Under the pieces are notes generated by a model. The model did not search any database. It was not told the DNA's origin and was given only the letters and a program-made list of their open reading frames with translations. From Campylobacter coli LMG 9860 (lineage in GTDB: Bacteria; Campylobacterota; Campylobacteria; Campylobacterales; Campylobacteraceae), in NCBI RefSeq assembly GCF_000254135.1, contig NZ_AINS01000033.1, positions 40,326 to 104,325 on the forward strand: a DNA stretch of 64,000 bases. The letters run 5' to 3'. Of this stretch, positions 1 to 10,210 are shown piece after piece. Both the position numbers and the translations under genes were made by a program. The stretch's first letter is position 1. Every line of letters begins with the position of its first letter.

Positions 1-812
1 TCACTTGTAACGCGTCCTTTTTGAGAAACAATTACTCCTTTATCTACAAATAAATTAACAAGCCCTGTAGCTTGATTTAAAAGACCGCCAGGGTTATTTC
101 TTAAATCCAAAATTACACCCTTTACATTAGGATGTTTTTTAAGCTCTTTACTTGTCATGTCCACAACATTTTTATCAAAATTCGTAACTCTTAAATAAAG
201 TATATTTTCATCTTCGATAAGCTTTGCATAAACACTTTCTACTTTAATAATATCACGCGTTAAAGTAACATCAAAAGGCTTAGTTGCTCCTTTTCTAAAT
301 ATAGTAAGAGTGATTTGCGTCTTTGGTTTTCCGCGCATTTTATCCACTGCATCGTTTAAATTGATTCCCAAAGTAGCCTCATCGTTGATTTTTAATATTA
401 TATCGCCTGATTTAATCCCAGCTTTATCTGCTGGAGTTCCCTCTATAGGAGAAATAACAGTCAAGGCGCCATCTTTCATACCTACAGTGATCCCAAGTCC
501 ACCAAATTCACCACTTGTTTGAATTTTCATATCATTAAAATCTTTTTCATTTAAAAAAGAAGAATGCGCATCAAGATTGCTCAAAAGTCCAGAAAGTGAT
601 TTATCAATCAAATCTGTAATATTTTCATCATCTACATAATACTGCTCAACTATAGCCAAAGTTTTAGTCAATTTATCTAAAGACTCTAAGCGTTGTTGCA
701 TTAAATCAGATGGATTCTTTGGTTTTGCTTGTAGGTTGCTTGCTAAAAAAACACAAAGAGCCAAAGAGCCTGTAAAACCTGTAATAGCGGCTAGAAATCT
801 TTTACTACTCAA
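1..812 (-). CDS. Carboxy-terminal processing protease (CtpA/S41 family), 3' end outside window
   Basis: Periplasmic or inner-membrane-attached serine protease of the S41 (CtpA/Prc) family, which trims C-termini of exported proteins. About 270 residues are visible. The N-terminus MSSKRFLAAITGF followed by a hydrophobic run ending near NLQAKP looks like a signal peptide. A PDZ domain follows (GGLGITVGMKDGALTV, then GTPADKAGIKAGDIILKIND), and then the start of the protease core (GVILDLRNNPGGLLNQA). The Ser/Lys catalytic dyad lies beyond the window edge. The start is a TTG at 812, chosen because GGAG lies six bases upstream and no ATG gives the signal peptide. It matches my memory of Cj0511. The next gene (CsoR-like) is divergent. 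Confidence 0.9.
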   Translation of the reverse strand, partial: MSSKRFLAAITGFTGSLALCVFLASNLQAKPKNPSDLMQQRLESLDKLTKTLAIVEQYYVDDENITDLIDKSLSGLLSNLDAHSSFLNEKDFNDMKIQTSGEFGGLGITVGMKDGALTVISPIEGTPADKAGIKSGDIILKINDEATLGINLNDAVDKMRGKPKTQITLTIFRKGATKPFDVTLTRDIIKVESVYAKLIEDENILYLRVTNFDKNVVDMTSKELKKHPNVKGVILDLRNNPGGLLNQATGLVNLFVDKGVIVSQKGRVTS

Positions 813-970
813 AATGAACTCCAAAATTAAATATTTTAAGCCCAAATTTTAATAACTTTTGCTTAAAAATTCGTAAATAATACTAAATTTGTTATAAGTT
901 TAATGGATTTAAAAAAAATTAATGCTAAAATATTTTATATTTTTTAATTTCAAAGCAAGAAAGAATATAA

Positions 971-1252
971 ATGAAACACACTCATACGCATTCTCCAAAA
1001 CATATCAAAGCCATAAGTAATCGTTTAAGTCGCACTATAGGACATTTAGAAGCTATTAAAAAAATGGTTGAAAGAGATGAGGATTGTAGTGATATTCTTA
1101 TCCAGCTTGCTGCGGTTAAAGCAGCGGTTAACAATACCGCTAAAGCCATACTTAAAGAACATTTAGCCCATTGTATGTATCATGCGGTGATGGAAAAAGA
1201 TACGCAAAGCATAGAGGATTTAAACAAGGCTATTGATATGTTTGTAAAATAG
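971..1252 (+). CDS. CsoR/FrmR/RcnR-family metal- or aldehyde-responsive repressor
   Basis: Small all-helical DNA-binding repressor of the DUF156 family, whose members sense copper, nickel, formaldehyde or persulfide. The 93 residues show the family pattern: a His-rich N-terminus (MKHTHTHSPKH), a basic helix (NRLSRTIGHLEAIKKMV), the conserved DEDCSDILIQLAAVKAA block with its sensor cysteine, and a second His/Cys group (EHLAHC). The extra N-terminal histidines suggest FrmR- or RcnR-type ligands rather than strict CsoR copper sites, but the ligand cannot be assigned. The gene sits alone between a divergent protease and clpB, with no metal exporter beside it, so its target is elsewhere or it is autoregulatory. 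Probably Cj0510c of NCTC 11168. Confidence 0.85.
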   Translation: MKHTHTHSPKHIKAISNRLSRTIGHLEAIKKMVERDEDCSDILIQLAAVKAAVNNTAKAILKEHLAHCMYHAVMEKDTQSIEDLNKAIDMFVK

Positions 1253-1323
1253 CTATTTAAGTGCTTAAAATTCAATACTTTCTAAAATATACTTAATTTT
1301 ATTTCAAAAATTTTATAAAATAA

Positions 1324-1353
1324 CTTGACATTATTTGACTAAAGTTATATAAT
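1324..1353 (+). promoter_or_regulatory. Putative HspR (HAIR) operator and -10 box of clpB
   Basis: CTTGACA, seven bases, then ACTAAAG (1324-1344) is a near match to the HAIR consensus CTTGAGT-N7-ACTCAAG bound by the heat-shock repressor HspR. A perfect TATAAT follows at 1348-1353, 34 bases before the clpB start. HspR control of clpB is established in C. jejuni; the exact site is my reading. Confidence 0.6.
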
Positions 1354-1386
1354 ACTTCATATATAAAACTTGAAAAAGGATATACA

Positions 1387-3960
1387 ATGGCAAATATACA
1401 AGAATTTTTAACCGACAATATGCTTTCAAACCTTGAAAGTGCAGCGTCTTTGGCGATTCATTCTAAAAATAATGAAGTTGTCCCTTTACATCTTTTATGG
1501 GCTTTAATTGTAGACAGTTCAAGTATTTTAAATCAAATTTGTAATAAATTTAATATTTCAAAAGAAGCTTTAGAACTTGAAATCAAAAGCAGAATTTCAA
1601 ATCTTGCAACAAGCTCTAATGTCAATCGTGAAAATGTGCGTTTTTCTAATGAATTTATCAATTCCTTAGAAAGTGCTAAAGGACTTATGAGTGCCAATGG
1701 TGATAATTACTTAAGTGTAGATACTTGGCTTATAAGCGAAAGCGAAAAAAATCCTATTAGAGAAATTTTAGCCAAATTTATAGATATTAAAGAATTTCAA
1801 AAAGAGCTCCAAAATTTAAGAGCAGGACGCAAAATCGAAAGCAAAACAAGTGATGAAACCCTAGATAGCTTAAATAAATTTGGTATAGATTTAACCGCAA
1901 AAGCAAGTGAAGGAAAGCTTGATCCTGTTATAGGCAGAGAAGAAGAAATCGAACGCTTAATGCAAATTCTTATACGCAAAACAAAAAACAACCCTATACT
2001 TTTAGGTGAACCAGGAGTAGGAAAAACAGCGATCGTAGAAGCTTTAGCACAAAGAATTATCAAAAAAGATGTGCCAAAATCTTTACAAAATAAAAAAGTC
2101 ATAGCTCTTGATATGAGTGCATTGATCGCAGGAGCAAAATATCGTGGAGAATTTGAAGATAGATTAAAAGCGGTGGTAAATGAGGTCATTAAAAGTGAAA
2201 ATATCATACTTTTTATCGATGAAATTCACACCATAGTAGGCGCAGGAGCAAGCGAAGGAAGTATGGATGCTGCAAATATTTTAAAGCCGGCACTTGCAAG
2301 AGGCGAACTTCACACCATAGGAGCAACCACTCTTAAAGAATATCGTAAATACTTTGAAAAAGATGCGGCCTTGCAACGCCGTTTTCAACCTGTAAATGTA
2401 GGCGAACCTAGCGTAAATGAAGCTTTAGCAATGCTAAGGGGTATTAAAGAAAAACTTGAAATTCATCACAATGTCACCATCAATGATAGTGCTTTAGTAG
2501 CGGCAGCTAAGCTTTCAAAACGCTATATTGCCGATCGTTTTTTACCCGATAAAGCAATTGATTTAATCGATGAAGCTGCGGCTGAACTTAAAATGCAAAT
2601 TGAAAGCGAACCAAGCTCTTTGAGAAAGGCACGCAAAGACATAGAAACTTTAGAAGTAGAAAATGAAGCTCTAAAGATGGAAAATGATGAAAAAAATCAA
2701 AAAAGACTAGATGAAATTGCCAAAGAACTGGCCAATTTAAAAGAAAAACAAAGTGCTTTAAATTCACAATTTGAAAATGAAAAAGCAGTTTTTGATAGCA
2801 TAAGCGCAAAGAAAAAAGAAATCGATAGTCTTAAAAACGAAGCTGTTTTTGCAAAAAATAAGGGTGAATTCCAAAAAGCTGCAGAATTAGAATATGGCAA
2901 AATTCCAGAATGCGAAAAAGAAGTGGCAAATTTAGAAGAAAAATGGAAAAAAATGAGCGAAAATGGAGTCTTGCTTAAAAATCAAGTGGATGAAGATTTG
3001 GTTGCTGGAATTTTAAGCAAATGGACAGGAATTAGCGTGCAAAAAATGCTGACTTCAGAGAAGCAAAAATTTTTGGAAGTAGAAAAACACTTAAAAGAAA
3101 GTGTGATTGGGCAAGATAAGGCTCTAAGCGCTTTAGCAAGAGCTATCAAACGCAATAAAGCAGGATTAAATGCAGACAATAAGCCTATAGGAAGCTTTTT
3201 ATTTTTAGGGCCTACAGGAGTAGGAAAAACACAATCTGCTAAGGCTTTGGCGAAATTTTTATTTGATGATGAAAAAGCAATGATTCGCTTTGATATGAGC
3301 GAATTTATGGAAAAACATAGCGTTTCAAGACTCTTAGGAGCGCCTCCAGGTTATGTAGGGCATGAAGAAGGCGGAGAGCTTACTGAAGCGGTGCGTAGAA
3401 AACCTTATAGCGTGCTTTTATTTGATGAAGTCGAAAAAGCCCACAAGGATGTGTTTAATGTACTTTTAGGAATTTTAGACGATGGTAGGGCAACTGATAG
3501 CAAGGGTGTAACTGTGGATTTTAAAAATACCATTATTATTTTAACTTCTAATATCGCCTCAAGTGCTATCATGAATTTAAGCGGAAAAGAACAAGAAGAT
3601 GCGGTAAAAAATGAGTTAAAAAATTTCTTTAAACCTGAATTTTTAAACCGCTTAGACGATATCATCACCTTTAATCCACTTGGAAAAGATGAGGCATATG
3701 AGATAGTTAAACTTTTATTTAAAGACTTGCAAAAAAGTTTGGAAAATAAGGGTATAAAAGCAAGTCTTAGTGAAAATGCTGCGCTTTTAATCGCTAAGGA
3801 CGGATTTGATCCTGACTTTGGTGCTAGACCTTTAAGAAGGGCTATTTATGATTTAATCGAAGACAAGCTAAGCGATATGATACTTGCAGACAAGCTTAAT
3901 GAAAATGATGAGATTGTTATCGATGCAAAAAATGATGAGATTGTTATCGAAAAAGCTTAA
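1387..3960 (+). CDS. clpB: ClpB ATP-dependent disaggregase chaperone
   Basis: Hexameric cytoplasmic AAA+ unfoldase that rescues aggregated proteins together with DnaK, DnaJ and GrpE. The 857-residue length is normal for the family. An N-terminal Clp_N domain fills about residues 1-140. The first AAA module has Walker [10 protein letters not shown] near 205 and Walker [10 protein letters not shown] near 275. The charged coiled-coil M domain follows at about 400-520 and contains [19 protein letters not shown], the hallmark that separates ClpB from ClpA and ClpC. The second module has GPTGVGKTQ near 612 and [11 protein letters not shown] near 680, and the C-terminal cap contains [13 protein letters not shown] at 1387 follows AAAAGGA. 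It is monocistronic, with a likely HspR-controlled promoter upstream and a bidirectional hairpin downstream. Confidence 0.98.
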   Translation: MANIQEFLTDNMLSNLESAASLAIHSKNNEVVPLHLLWALIVDSSSILNQICNKFNISKEALELEIKSRISNLATSSNVNRENVRFSNEFINSLESAKGLMSANGDNYLSVDTWLISESEKNPIREILAKFIDIKEFQKELQNLRAGRKIESKTSDETLDSLNKFGIDLTAKASEGKLDPVIGREEEIERLMQILIRKTKNNPILLGEPGVGKTAIVEALAQRIIKKDVPKSLQNKKVIALDMSALIAGAKYRGEFEDRLKAVVNEVIKSENIILFIDEIHTIVGAGASEGSMDAANILKPALARGELHTIGATTLKEYRKYFEKDAALQRRFQPVNVGEPSVNEALAMLRGIKEKLEIHHNVTINDSALVAAAKLSKRYIADRFLPDKAIDLIDEAAAELKMQIESEPSSLRKARKDIETLEVENEALKMENDEKNQKRLDEIAKELANLKEKQSALNSQFENEKAVFDSISAKKKEIDSLKNEAVFAKNKGEFQKAAELEYGKIPECEKEVANLEEKWKKMSENGVLLKNQVDEDLVAGILSKWTGISVQKMLTSEKQKFLEVEKHLKESVIGQDKALSALARAIKRNKAGLNADNKPIGSFLFLGPTGVGKTQSAKALAKFLFDDEKAMIRFDMSEFMEKHSVSRLLGAPPGYVGHEEGGELTEAVRRKPYSVLLFDEVEKAHKDVFNVLLGILDDGRATDSKGVTVDFKNTIIILTSNIASSAIMNLSGKEQEDAVKNELKNFFKPEFLNRLDDIITFNPLGKDEAYEIVKLLFKDLQKSLENKGIKASLSENAALLIAKDGFDPDFGARPLRRAIYDLIEDKLSDMILADKLNENDEIVIDAKNDEIVIEKA

Positions 3961-3968
3961 CTCTTTTA

Positions 3969-3994
3969 GAAGAAATAGATTTTTCTATTTCTTC
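3969..3994. terminator. Bidirectional terminator between clpB and the PBP1a gene
   Basis: A perfect 10-bp inverted repeat, GAAGAAATAG and CTATTTCTTC, separated by six bases lies between two convergent genes. A- and T-rich flanks on both sides suit intrinsic termination in both directions. Confidence 0.7.
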
Positions 3995-4002
3995 ACATAC
4001 TT

Positions 4003-5934
4003 TTAAAATAAAATCTCACTTTCATTAAATTTCATATTCGCTCTTGGCAGAGGTGATTTGATAGTATAATAAGCATTTTGCCCCTTATAACTTCCTCTAT
4101 ATACCCCATTTGGAATGCTGAATTTTCTTGTAGTATCAGGAAATTTCTCTAAGTATTTATTTAAAAATTCCTTAAACACGGGAGCAGAAGTCCTAGCCCC
4201 ACCCTCTGTATAACGCATAGGCTTATTATTGTCATTTCCATACCAAATCAAAGCTTCAATCTCAGGTGTTAAGCCACAAAACCAAGCATCGATATTTTTA
4301 TTGGTAGTTCCTGTTTTGCCTGCTATTTCTATGCCTTCAACCCTTGCATTGCGTCCTGTACCATGCTCTACAACATTTCTCATCATATCCAAAACCAAAA
4401 AGCTTTGCGCTTCATCGCTCACTCTGTATTCATTTGAGTTAAATTCCATAATAATTTGATCATTTCTATCTTGTACTTGCTTAATGATTTGTGGCTCTTT
4501 TATAACTCCATAATTTCCAAACATAGTATAAAATTTAGAATACTCCAAAGGAGAAATTCCAAAGCTTCCTAAAACAATCGATAAATTAGCCGGAATATCC
4601 CTAAAGCCAAATTCTACAAGCTTTGAATGAAGCACATCAAGTCCCATACCAAGAGCAAGATTGATAGTAGCTAGGTTTCTTGAACGTGTTAAGGCTTCTT
4701 TTAGGGTAATCAAGCCAAGGAATTTACCTCCATCATTTTTAGGTTTCCAGTCTTTATTATCCCCTGCTCCACCTTCAAAAATTCTAGAAATATCTGCAAT
4801 CTCACTCATAGGCGAATAGCCTAGATTAATAGCTGCTTGATACACAAAAGGTTTAAAGGAGCTGCCTGGTTGTCGTGTGCTTTGAGTAGCTCGGTTGTAA
4901 TTACTTTTTTCATAATCAACCCCACCCACTAAGGCTAAAACATCTCCACTTTGATGATTAACCACCACCATAGCTCCATTTAGCGTACTTAAATTTGCAT
5001 CCTTATCACGCTTTACTATTTCATCATAACCAAATTTTAAGGCATTTTGAGCCATTTCTTGCACATCTAAATCTATATTTAAAGTGATTTTATAGCCGCC
5101 TGTTTTAAGATCTTTAATGCTAGGACTTAATTGCTTAATCACCTCATCTACAACATAAGGAGCTGCATTTTGCGTTAAAGTATCATCATAAACTTGAGGA
5201 ATTTCTTTCATAGCTTCATCATATTCTGCTTTAGAAATCCAACCTAATGTATACATTCTTGCTACAACATTATTTGCCCTTGCGATAGAAAGATCTAAAT
5301 GTTTTGTAGGATCATAGCTACTTGGTGCTTTTGGCATACCCACAAGCATAGCAATCTCTTTAAGGCTTAACTCATTTAGATTTTTATGAAAATATCCTTG
5401 CGCAGCTGTTTTAACCCCATAATATCCATGTCCAAAAAAGATATAATTTAAATATCTTTCCAAAATTTGCTCTTTGCTTAAAATTGTTTCCATTTTATAG
5501 GCGAGCAAGGCTTCGCGAATTTTACGAGTGATAGTTCTTTCAGGGGTTAATTCTGTATTTTTGATAAATTGTTGAGTAAGCGTTGAAGCTCCCTCCATGG
5601 TTTTTCCACCACTTCTTATAATTTTAACAATAGCCCTAAAAATAGCATCAATATTTACCCCATCATGTTCAAAAAAGCTAGTATCTTCTATAGCTACAAG
5701 AGCTTCTATAAGACGCGGGGGTAATTCTTCATAGCTTGCATAAAAACGATGTTGTTCAAAGATATTGGCTACTAATTTTCCATTTCTGTCGTAAATTTGC
5801 GTTGTAAGTGGAGGTTTATACTCTTTAAAAGTATATCCTTGAGTATCTGCATTTGCAAAAAGATAGGCCACATAAATAAATACAGCGATCAAACACACAA
5901 CAAAAAATGAAAATATATATTTTAAAATTTTCAT
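4003..5934 (-). CDS. pbpA: Penicillin-binding protein 1A (bifunctional transglycosylase/transpeptidase)
   Basis: Class A PBP that polymerises and cross-links peptidoglycan at the periplasmic face of the inner membrane; 643 residues. One N-terminal membrane anchor lies at about residues 5-25. The glycosyltransferase (GT51) domain has VAIEDTSFFEHDGVN with its catalytic Glu and GASTLTQQFIKN. The transpeptidase domain has the SxxK serine in RQPGSSFKPFVYQA, an SRN motif (TRSRNLATIN) and KTGTT. The C-terminal tail is short, with no PASTA or other added domain. The start overlaps the end of maf by 4 bases, so alaS, maf and this gene form one transcription unit. Corresponds to Cj0508. Confidence 0.97.
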   Translation of the reverse strand: MKILKYIFSFFVVCLIAVFIYVAYLFANADTQGYTFKEYKPPLTTQIYDRNGKLVANIFEQHRFYASYEELPPRLIEALVAIEDTSFFEHDGVNIDAIFRAIVKIIRSGGKTMEGASTLTQQFIKNTELTPERTITRKIREALLAYKMETILSKEQILERYLNYIFFGHGYYGVKTAAQGYFHKNLNELSLKEIAMLVGMPKAPSSYDPTKHLDLSIARANNVVARMYTLGWISKAEYDEAMKEIPQVYDDTLTQNAAPYVVDEVIKQLSPSIKDLKTGGYKITLNIDLDVQEMAQNALKFGYDEIVKRDKDANLSTLNGAMVVVNHQSGDVLALVGGVDYEKSNYNRATQSTRQPGSSFKPFVYQAAINLGYSPMSEIADISRIFEGGAGDNKDWKPKNDGGKFLGLITLKEALTRSRNLATINLALGMGLDVLHSKLVEFGFRDIPANLSIVLGSFGISPLEYSKFYTMFGNYGVIKEPQIIKQVQDRNDQIIMEFNSNEYRVSDEAQSFLVLDMMRNVVEHGTGRNARVEGIEIAGKTGTTNKNIDAWFCGLTPEIEALIWYGNDNNKPMRYTEGGARTSAPVFKEFLNKYLEKFPDTTRKFSIPNGVYRGSYKGQNAYYTIKSPLPRANMKFNESEILF

Positions 5935-6482
5935 AAATAAGCCTTTAAATTTTGAGTATCAAGTCCTAAAGCGGTGTTTAAATTTCCCTCTTGTTTAATG
6001 ATATAGTTTTTATGAAAACCCTCACACATAATCGCCCCTGCTTTACCCTTATAAAATCCATTTTCTACATAGTCTTTTAAATCACGAGGATCAAATTTTG
6101 AAAAATAAAGCGTTGTTTTTGAAAGAGAGAAAACTCTTTTTTTTAAATTCTTTAACAAAAAAGCACTTAAAATACTAGCACATTTTCCATCTTGTAAATC
6201 AAGCATTTCACAAGCTTCTTCTTTGGTATTTGCCTTAGTAAGAATTTTATCTCCTATGCAAACTATGCTGTCTGCAAAGAGTAAAGTTTCATCTTTAAAT
6301 TTCTCTTCATAAGTCGTGCAAAATTGTCTTTCTTTCTCTAAGACGATTTTTTGCACATAAATACTAGGCTTTAAATTTTTGTCTAAATTTTCATCATAGT
6401 CAAAGCTTATTTGTTGAAATTCAATCTTTGCCTCTTTGAGCAAATTCGATCTAGAAACAGAACTTGAAGCAAGAATTAACAT
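5931..6482 (-). CDS. maf: Maf/YhdE-family nucleoside triphosphate pyrophosphatase
   Basis: Cytoplasmic house-cleaning pyrophosphatase; characterised Maf proteins hydrolyse dTTP, UTP or modified nucleotides. The 183 residues fit the family. The N-terminal signature is ASSSVSRSNLLKEA, a diverged form of the usual ASxSPRRxELL, keeping the key Ser and Arg. FADSIVCIGDKIL carries the catalytic Asp, and GKAGAI appears where the family has a conserved glycine-rich segment. The gene lies three bases downstream of alaS and overlaps the PBP1a gene by 4 bases. Substrate class (YhdE dTTP/UTP type or YceF type) is not decided by these motifs. Confidence 0.9.
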   Translation of the reverse strand: MLILASSSVSRSNLLKEAKIEFQQISFDYDENLDKNLKPSIYVQKIVLEKERQFCTTYEEKFKDETLLFADSIVCIGDKILTKANTKEEACEMLDLQDGKCASILSAFLLKNLKKRVFSLSKTTLYFSKFDPRDLKDYVENGFYKGKAGAIMCEGFHKNYIIKQEGNLNTALGLDTQNLKAYL

Positions 6483-6485
6483 TGC

Positions 6486-9014
6486 TTAAAGTCCTTTTTG
6501 GATCAAATCCAAAGCCTGTTTTAAAGCTTCATCTATCTTGCTTATATCTTTACCGCCTGCTGTAGCAAAATCATCTCTTCCGCCGCCATTGCCACCTAAA
6601 ATTTGAGCAATATTTTTAACCAAATTTCCAGCTTTTAAAGGACAATTTTTCACACCTGCTGCAAGGGTTATCTTATCATCTTTTGTTTGTATTAGTAAAA
6701 TAGCAGCTTTTTCAAATTTGTTTTTAAATTCATCAATCATGGTTTTTATATCACCGCTTTCTACGCATTCAACGCAAATTTGAACTCCATTGATATTGCT
6801 TGAGTTAAGCTGTGATTTGTTAGAATTTTTAAGCTCGTTTTTTAATTTTAGAATTTCATTTTTAAGTTTTTTTACCCCAAGACTTAAATCATTGCTTTTA
6901 AGCTCTTCTTTAAGGTTTAGATTTTCATTCATAAAAGTCTTGCAAAATTCTAAAGCTGCTCTTGAAACAACCGCTTCTATACGCCTTACACCTGCACTTA
7001 CACCACTTTCTTTAACTATGTAAAAACTTCCTATTTGAGCTGTATTTTTTACATGAGTTCCTCCGCAAAGCTCTTTACTTTCACCTAAGGTTAAAACGCG
7101 TACATTACCTTGATATTTTTCATTAAATAAAGCAATAGCTCCACTTTTTTTAGCATCTTCTAAAGGCATATTTTCTAAAATTGCTTCGCTTGAGCTAATG
7201 ATCATTTCATTAACTCTTTTTTCAATACTTTCTAATTCTTCCTTGCTTAAAGCTTTGTGATGAGTAAAATCAAATCTTAATTTATTGCTTTCAACCAAAG
7301 AACCTGCTTGACTGATATGAGAACCCAAAATTTCTCTTAAAGCGTGATGTAAAAGATGAGTAGCTGAATGATGGCGTGCAGTTTGTTCTCTTTTGTCGGT
7401 ATCAATTTTTGCTATTATCTTATCATTAAGCTTGATTTCTTCATTAGCTTTTACAAGACTAAGATTGAGATTGAAAAACTTTTGAGTATCTAGCACTTCG
7501 CTAGTTCCTATATATCCTGTATCAGCAATTTGCCCCCCACTTGTTGCATAAAAAGGAGTATTATCAAGCATAACCCAGCCTAGACCTTTAAGACTTGAAA
7601 CTTCTTTAAAATCTTCATCTAAAAGAGCTAAAACGGTGGCTTGACATTCTGTTTTTTCATAACCCACAAAGCAATTTTCTCCAAATTTTTCAAGTAAATT
7701 TTTAAAATCTCCACTTGCTACCTTATCGCCGCTTCCTTTCCAAGAAGCTTTTGCACGATTTTTTTGTTCATTCATCAATTCTTCAAATTTAGCTTCATCT
7801 ACCACAAGATTTTTTTCTCTTAACATATCTTGCGTTAAATCAAGTGGAAAACCATAAGTATCATAAAGCTTGAATGCAACCTCTCCGCTAAAAACTTCTT
7901 TGGTATTTTTAAGCTCTTCATTAAAAATTTCAATACCGTTTTCTATAGTGCTCAAAAATCTCTCTTCTTCTAAGCAGATTTGCTCTTTTATAAAATCTTT
8001 CTTTTCATTAAGATAGGTATAATGCTCACCCATAAGCTTGCAAACTACATCAACTAAATTATACATAAAAGGTTTTTTAAGCCCCAATAAATACCCATGT
8101 CTTAAAGCACGGCGTAAAATACGGCGTAAAACATAACCCCTACCCTCTTTATCAAAACTCGTTCCTTGAGCGAGCAAAAATACACTCGATCTTATATGAT
8201 CAGCGATAACTCTAAAGCTAGCTCCACTTTCATAAATATAAGTTTTACCACAAAGTTTTGCAATTTCATCGATAATAGGCATAAAAAGCGAGCTGTCAAA
8301 ATTGCTAAATTTACCCTCTTTGATAGCCGTAACCCTCTCAAGCCCCATTCCTGTATCAATACTTGGTTTTGGCAAAGGCGTAAGTTTACCATCAGCACTT
8401 CTTTCATACTGCATGAAAACAAGGTTCCAAATTTCTAAGAACCTATCTCCATCTCCACCCATATAATCTTCTTCTCCATTAAAATACTCTTCGCCTTGAT
8501 CATAAAAGATCTCGCTACAAGGACCACAAGGGCCTGTATCGCCCATTTGCCAAAAATTATCCTTATCGCCAAATCTATAAATTCTTTCTTTTTGGATATG
8601 TTTTTGCCATAATTCAAAGGCTTCATCATCGCTTTCATGTACAGTTACATAAAGTCTATCTTTAGGAAGTTTTAACACCTCAGTTACAAATTCCCAAGCA
8701 TAAGCGATAGCTTGTTCTTTAAAATAATCCCCAAAGCTGAAGTTTCCTAACATTTCAAAAAAAGTATGATGGCGAGCAGTATAGCCTACATTATCTAAAT
8801 CATTGTGTTTTCCCCCTGCTCTTATACAAGTTTGGCAGCTTGTTTTGCGTGGTGGGTTTGGACGAGGCACTTCTCCTGTAAATATACTTTTAAAAGGCAC
8901 CATTCCCGCATTTGTAAAAAGCAAGGTTGCATCATCAGGAACTAAAGGACTTGAAGGTGTGATTTCATGACCCTTAGACTTAAAAAAATTTAAATATTCA
9001 CTTCTAACATCCAT
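6486..9014 (-). CDS. alaS: Alanyl-tRNA synthetase
   Basis: Class II aminoacyl-tRNA synthetase that charges tRNA-Ala and clears Ser/Gly mischarging through its editing domain. The 842 residues begin with the family-typical [20 protein letters not shown] and class II motif 2 around [20 protein letters not shown]. The editing domain carries zinc ligands in [15 protein letters not shown] and ELCGGTHV. The C-terminal oligomerisation/C-Ala domain ends in the conserved glycine-rich stretch [17 protein letters not shown]. The start at 9014 follows a short divergent intergenic region shared with the aminotransferase gene. It is the first gene of the alaS-maf-pbpA unit. Confidence 0.98.
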   Translation of the reverse strand: MDVRSEYLNFFKSKGHEITPSSPLVPDDATLLFTNAGMVPFKSIFTGEVPRPNPPRKTSCQTCIRAGGKHNDLDNVGYTARHHTFFEMLGNFSFGDYFKEQAIAYAWEFVTEVLKLPKDRLYVTVHESDDEAFELWQKHIQKERIYRFGDKDNFWQMGDTGPCGPCSEIFYDQGEEYFNGEEDYMGGDGDRFLEIWNLVFMQYERSADGKLTPLPKPSIDTGMGLERVTAIKEGKFSNFDSSLFMPIIDEIAKLCGKTYIYESGASFRVIADHIRSSVFLLAQGTSFDKEGRGYVLRRILRRALRHGYLLGLKKPFMYNLVDVVCKLMGEHYTYLNEKKDFIKEQICLEEERFLSTIENGIEIFNEELKNTKEVFSGEVAFKLYDTYGFPLDLTQDMLREKNLVVDEAKFEELMNEQKNRAKASWKGSGDKVASGDFKNLLEKFGENCFVGYEKTECQATVLALLDEDFKEVSSLKGLGWVMLDNTPFYATSGGQIADTGYIGTSEVLDTQKFFNLNLSLVKANEEIKLNDKIIAKIDTDKREQTARHHSATHLLHHALREILGSHISQAGSLVESNKLRFDFTHHKALSKEELESIEKRVNEMIISSSEAILENMPLEDAKKSGAIALFNEKYQGNVRVLTLGESKELCGGTHVKNTAQIGSFYIVKESGVSAGVRRIEAVVSRAALEFCKTFMNENLNLKEELKSNDLSLGVKKLKNEILKLKNELKNSNKSQLNSSNINGVQICVECVESGDIKTMIDEFKNKFEKAAILLIQTKDDKITLAAGVKNCPLKAGNLVKNIAQILGGNGGGRDDFATAGGKDISKIDEALKQALDLIQKGL

Positions 9015-9130
9015 AAGATTTTCCTAAGAAATTTTTATAAAAGCATATCATACCAAAATTACTTTAAATTAAGTAAAACTAAAATACAATAAGCCTTTTT
9101 AATTAATTTCTTTAATTTTCAAGGTTTTTT

Positions 9131-10210
9131 ATGAATTTTATCAATCTTCAAACTCAATATCTTCAGTATAAAGAAGAAATCGATTCTGAAATTGCAAGTG
9201 TTTTATCAAGCTCCTCTTTTATAGGAGGTGCAAAATTAAATGAATTTGAAACAAATTTAGCCCGATACACTCATGTACAACACGCAATAGGATGCTCAAG
9301 TGGCACAAGTGCTTTATATCTTGCTTTAAGGGCTTTAGATATCAAACAAGAAGATGAAGTCATAGTGCCTAGCTTTACTTTTATAGCTACAGCTGAAATG
9401 GTCGCATTACTTGGAGCTAAGCCTGTATTTGTAGATATAAATTTAGATAATTTTAATATCGATTTTGAACTCCTAAAAAACGCCATCACTCCTAAAACAA
9501 AAGCAATTATTGCTGTGAGTATGTTTGGTCAAATGAGTAATTTACAAGAACTAAACGCCTTTTGCGAAAGCAAAAATATAAGCTTGATTGAAGATGGTGC
9601 ACAAAGTTTTGGAGCAAGCTTTAAGGGTGAAAAATCTTGCTCTATTGCCAAAATTTCATGCACTAGCTTTTTTCCTTCTAAGCCTTTGGGGGCTTATGGC
9701 GATGGTGGAGCGATTTTTTGTAACGATGAGAGCATAGCTAAAAAATTAAGAATTTTACTCAATCATGGACAAACTGATCGTTATAAACATGAATTTATAG
9801 GGATAAATGCTCGTCTTGATACTCTTCAAGCAGCCATTTTAAATGTAAAATTAAAACACCTAGATGAAGAAATTAACAAAAGACAAGAAATAGCAAAATT
9901 CTACAACGAAAATTTGACAAATTGCCAAATTCCAAAGATTGATGAAAACGCCATCAGTGCTTATGCGCAATATAGCGTTTTAGTAGAGGATAGAGCTAGA
10001 GTTTTAAAAGCTTTTGAAAAAGCAAACATTCCTTATGCTATCCATTATCCTACACCACTTCACAAGCAACCTTGCTTCAGTGAATTTTCGCATTTAAAAT
10101 TAGAAAAATCAGAATTTGCGAGTAAGCATATTTTATCCTTGCCATTTTCAGCATTTTTAAGTCAAAGTGAGCAAGAAAGTGTAATTAAAGTGTTTAAGGA
10201 AGGACTATGA
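9131..10210 (+). CDS. DegT/DnrJ/EryC1/StrS-family PLP-dependent aminotransferase
   Basis: PLP enzyme of the sugar aminotransferase family, which usually converts a keto-sugar nucleotide to an amino sugar using glutamate; 359 residues. Family markers are GCSSGTSALYLALRAL near 55, EVIVPSFTFIATAE, the cofactor-binding aspartate in LIEDGAQSFGA, and the lysine that forms the Schiff base in FFPSKPLGAYGDGG near 184. A partner-loop segment HGQTDRYKHEFIGINARLD is also present. ATG at 9131 follows AAGG. The gene ends in a 4-base overlap with the MetE-like gene. I recall this as Cj0505c. No glycosyltransferase or nucleotide-sugar epimerase lies nearby, so the substrate is unknown. Confidence 0.9.
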   Translation: MNFINLQTQYLQYKEEIDSEIASVLSSSSFIGGAKLNEFETNLARYTHVQHAIGCSSGTSALYLALRALDIKQEDEVIVPSFTFIATAEMVALLGAKPVFVDINLDNFNIDFELLKNAITPKTKAIIAVSMFGQMSNLQELNAFCESKNISLIEDGAQSFGASFKGEKSCSIAKISCTSFFPSKPLGAYGDGGAIFCNDESIAKKLRILLNHGQTDRYKHEFIGINARLDTLQAAILNVKLKHLDEEINKRQEIAKFYNENLTNCQIPKIDENAISAYAQYSVLVEDRARVLKAFEKANIPYAIHYPTPLHKQPCFSEFSHLKLEKSEFASKHILSLPFSAFLSQSEQESVIKVFKEGL

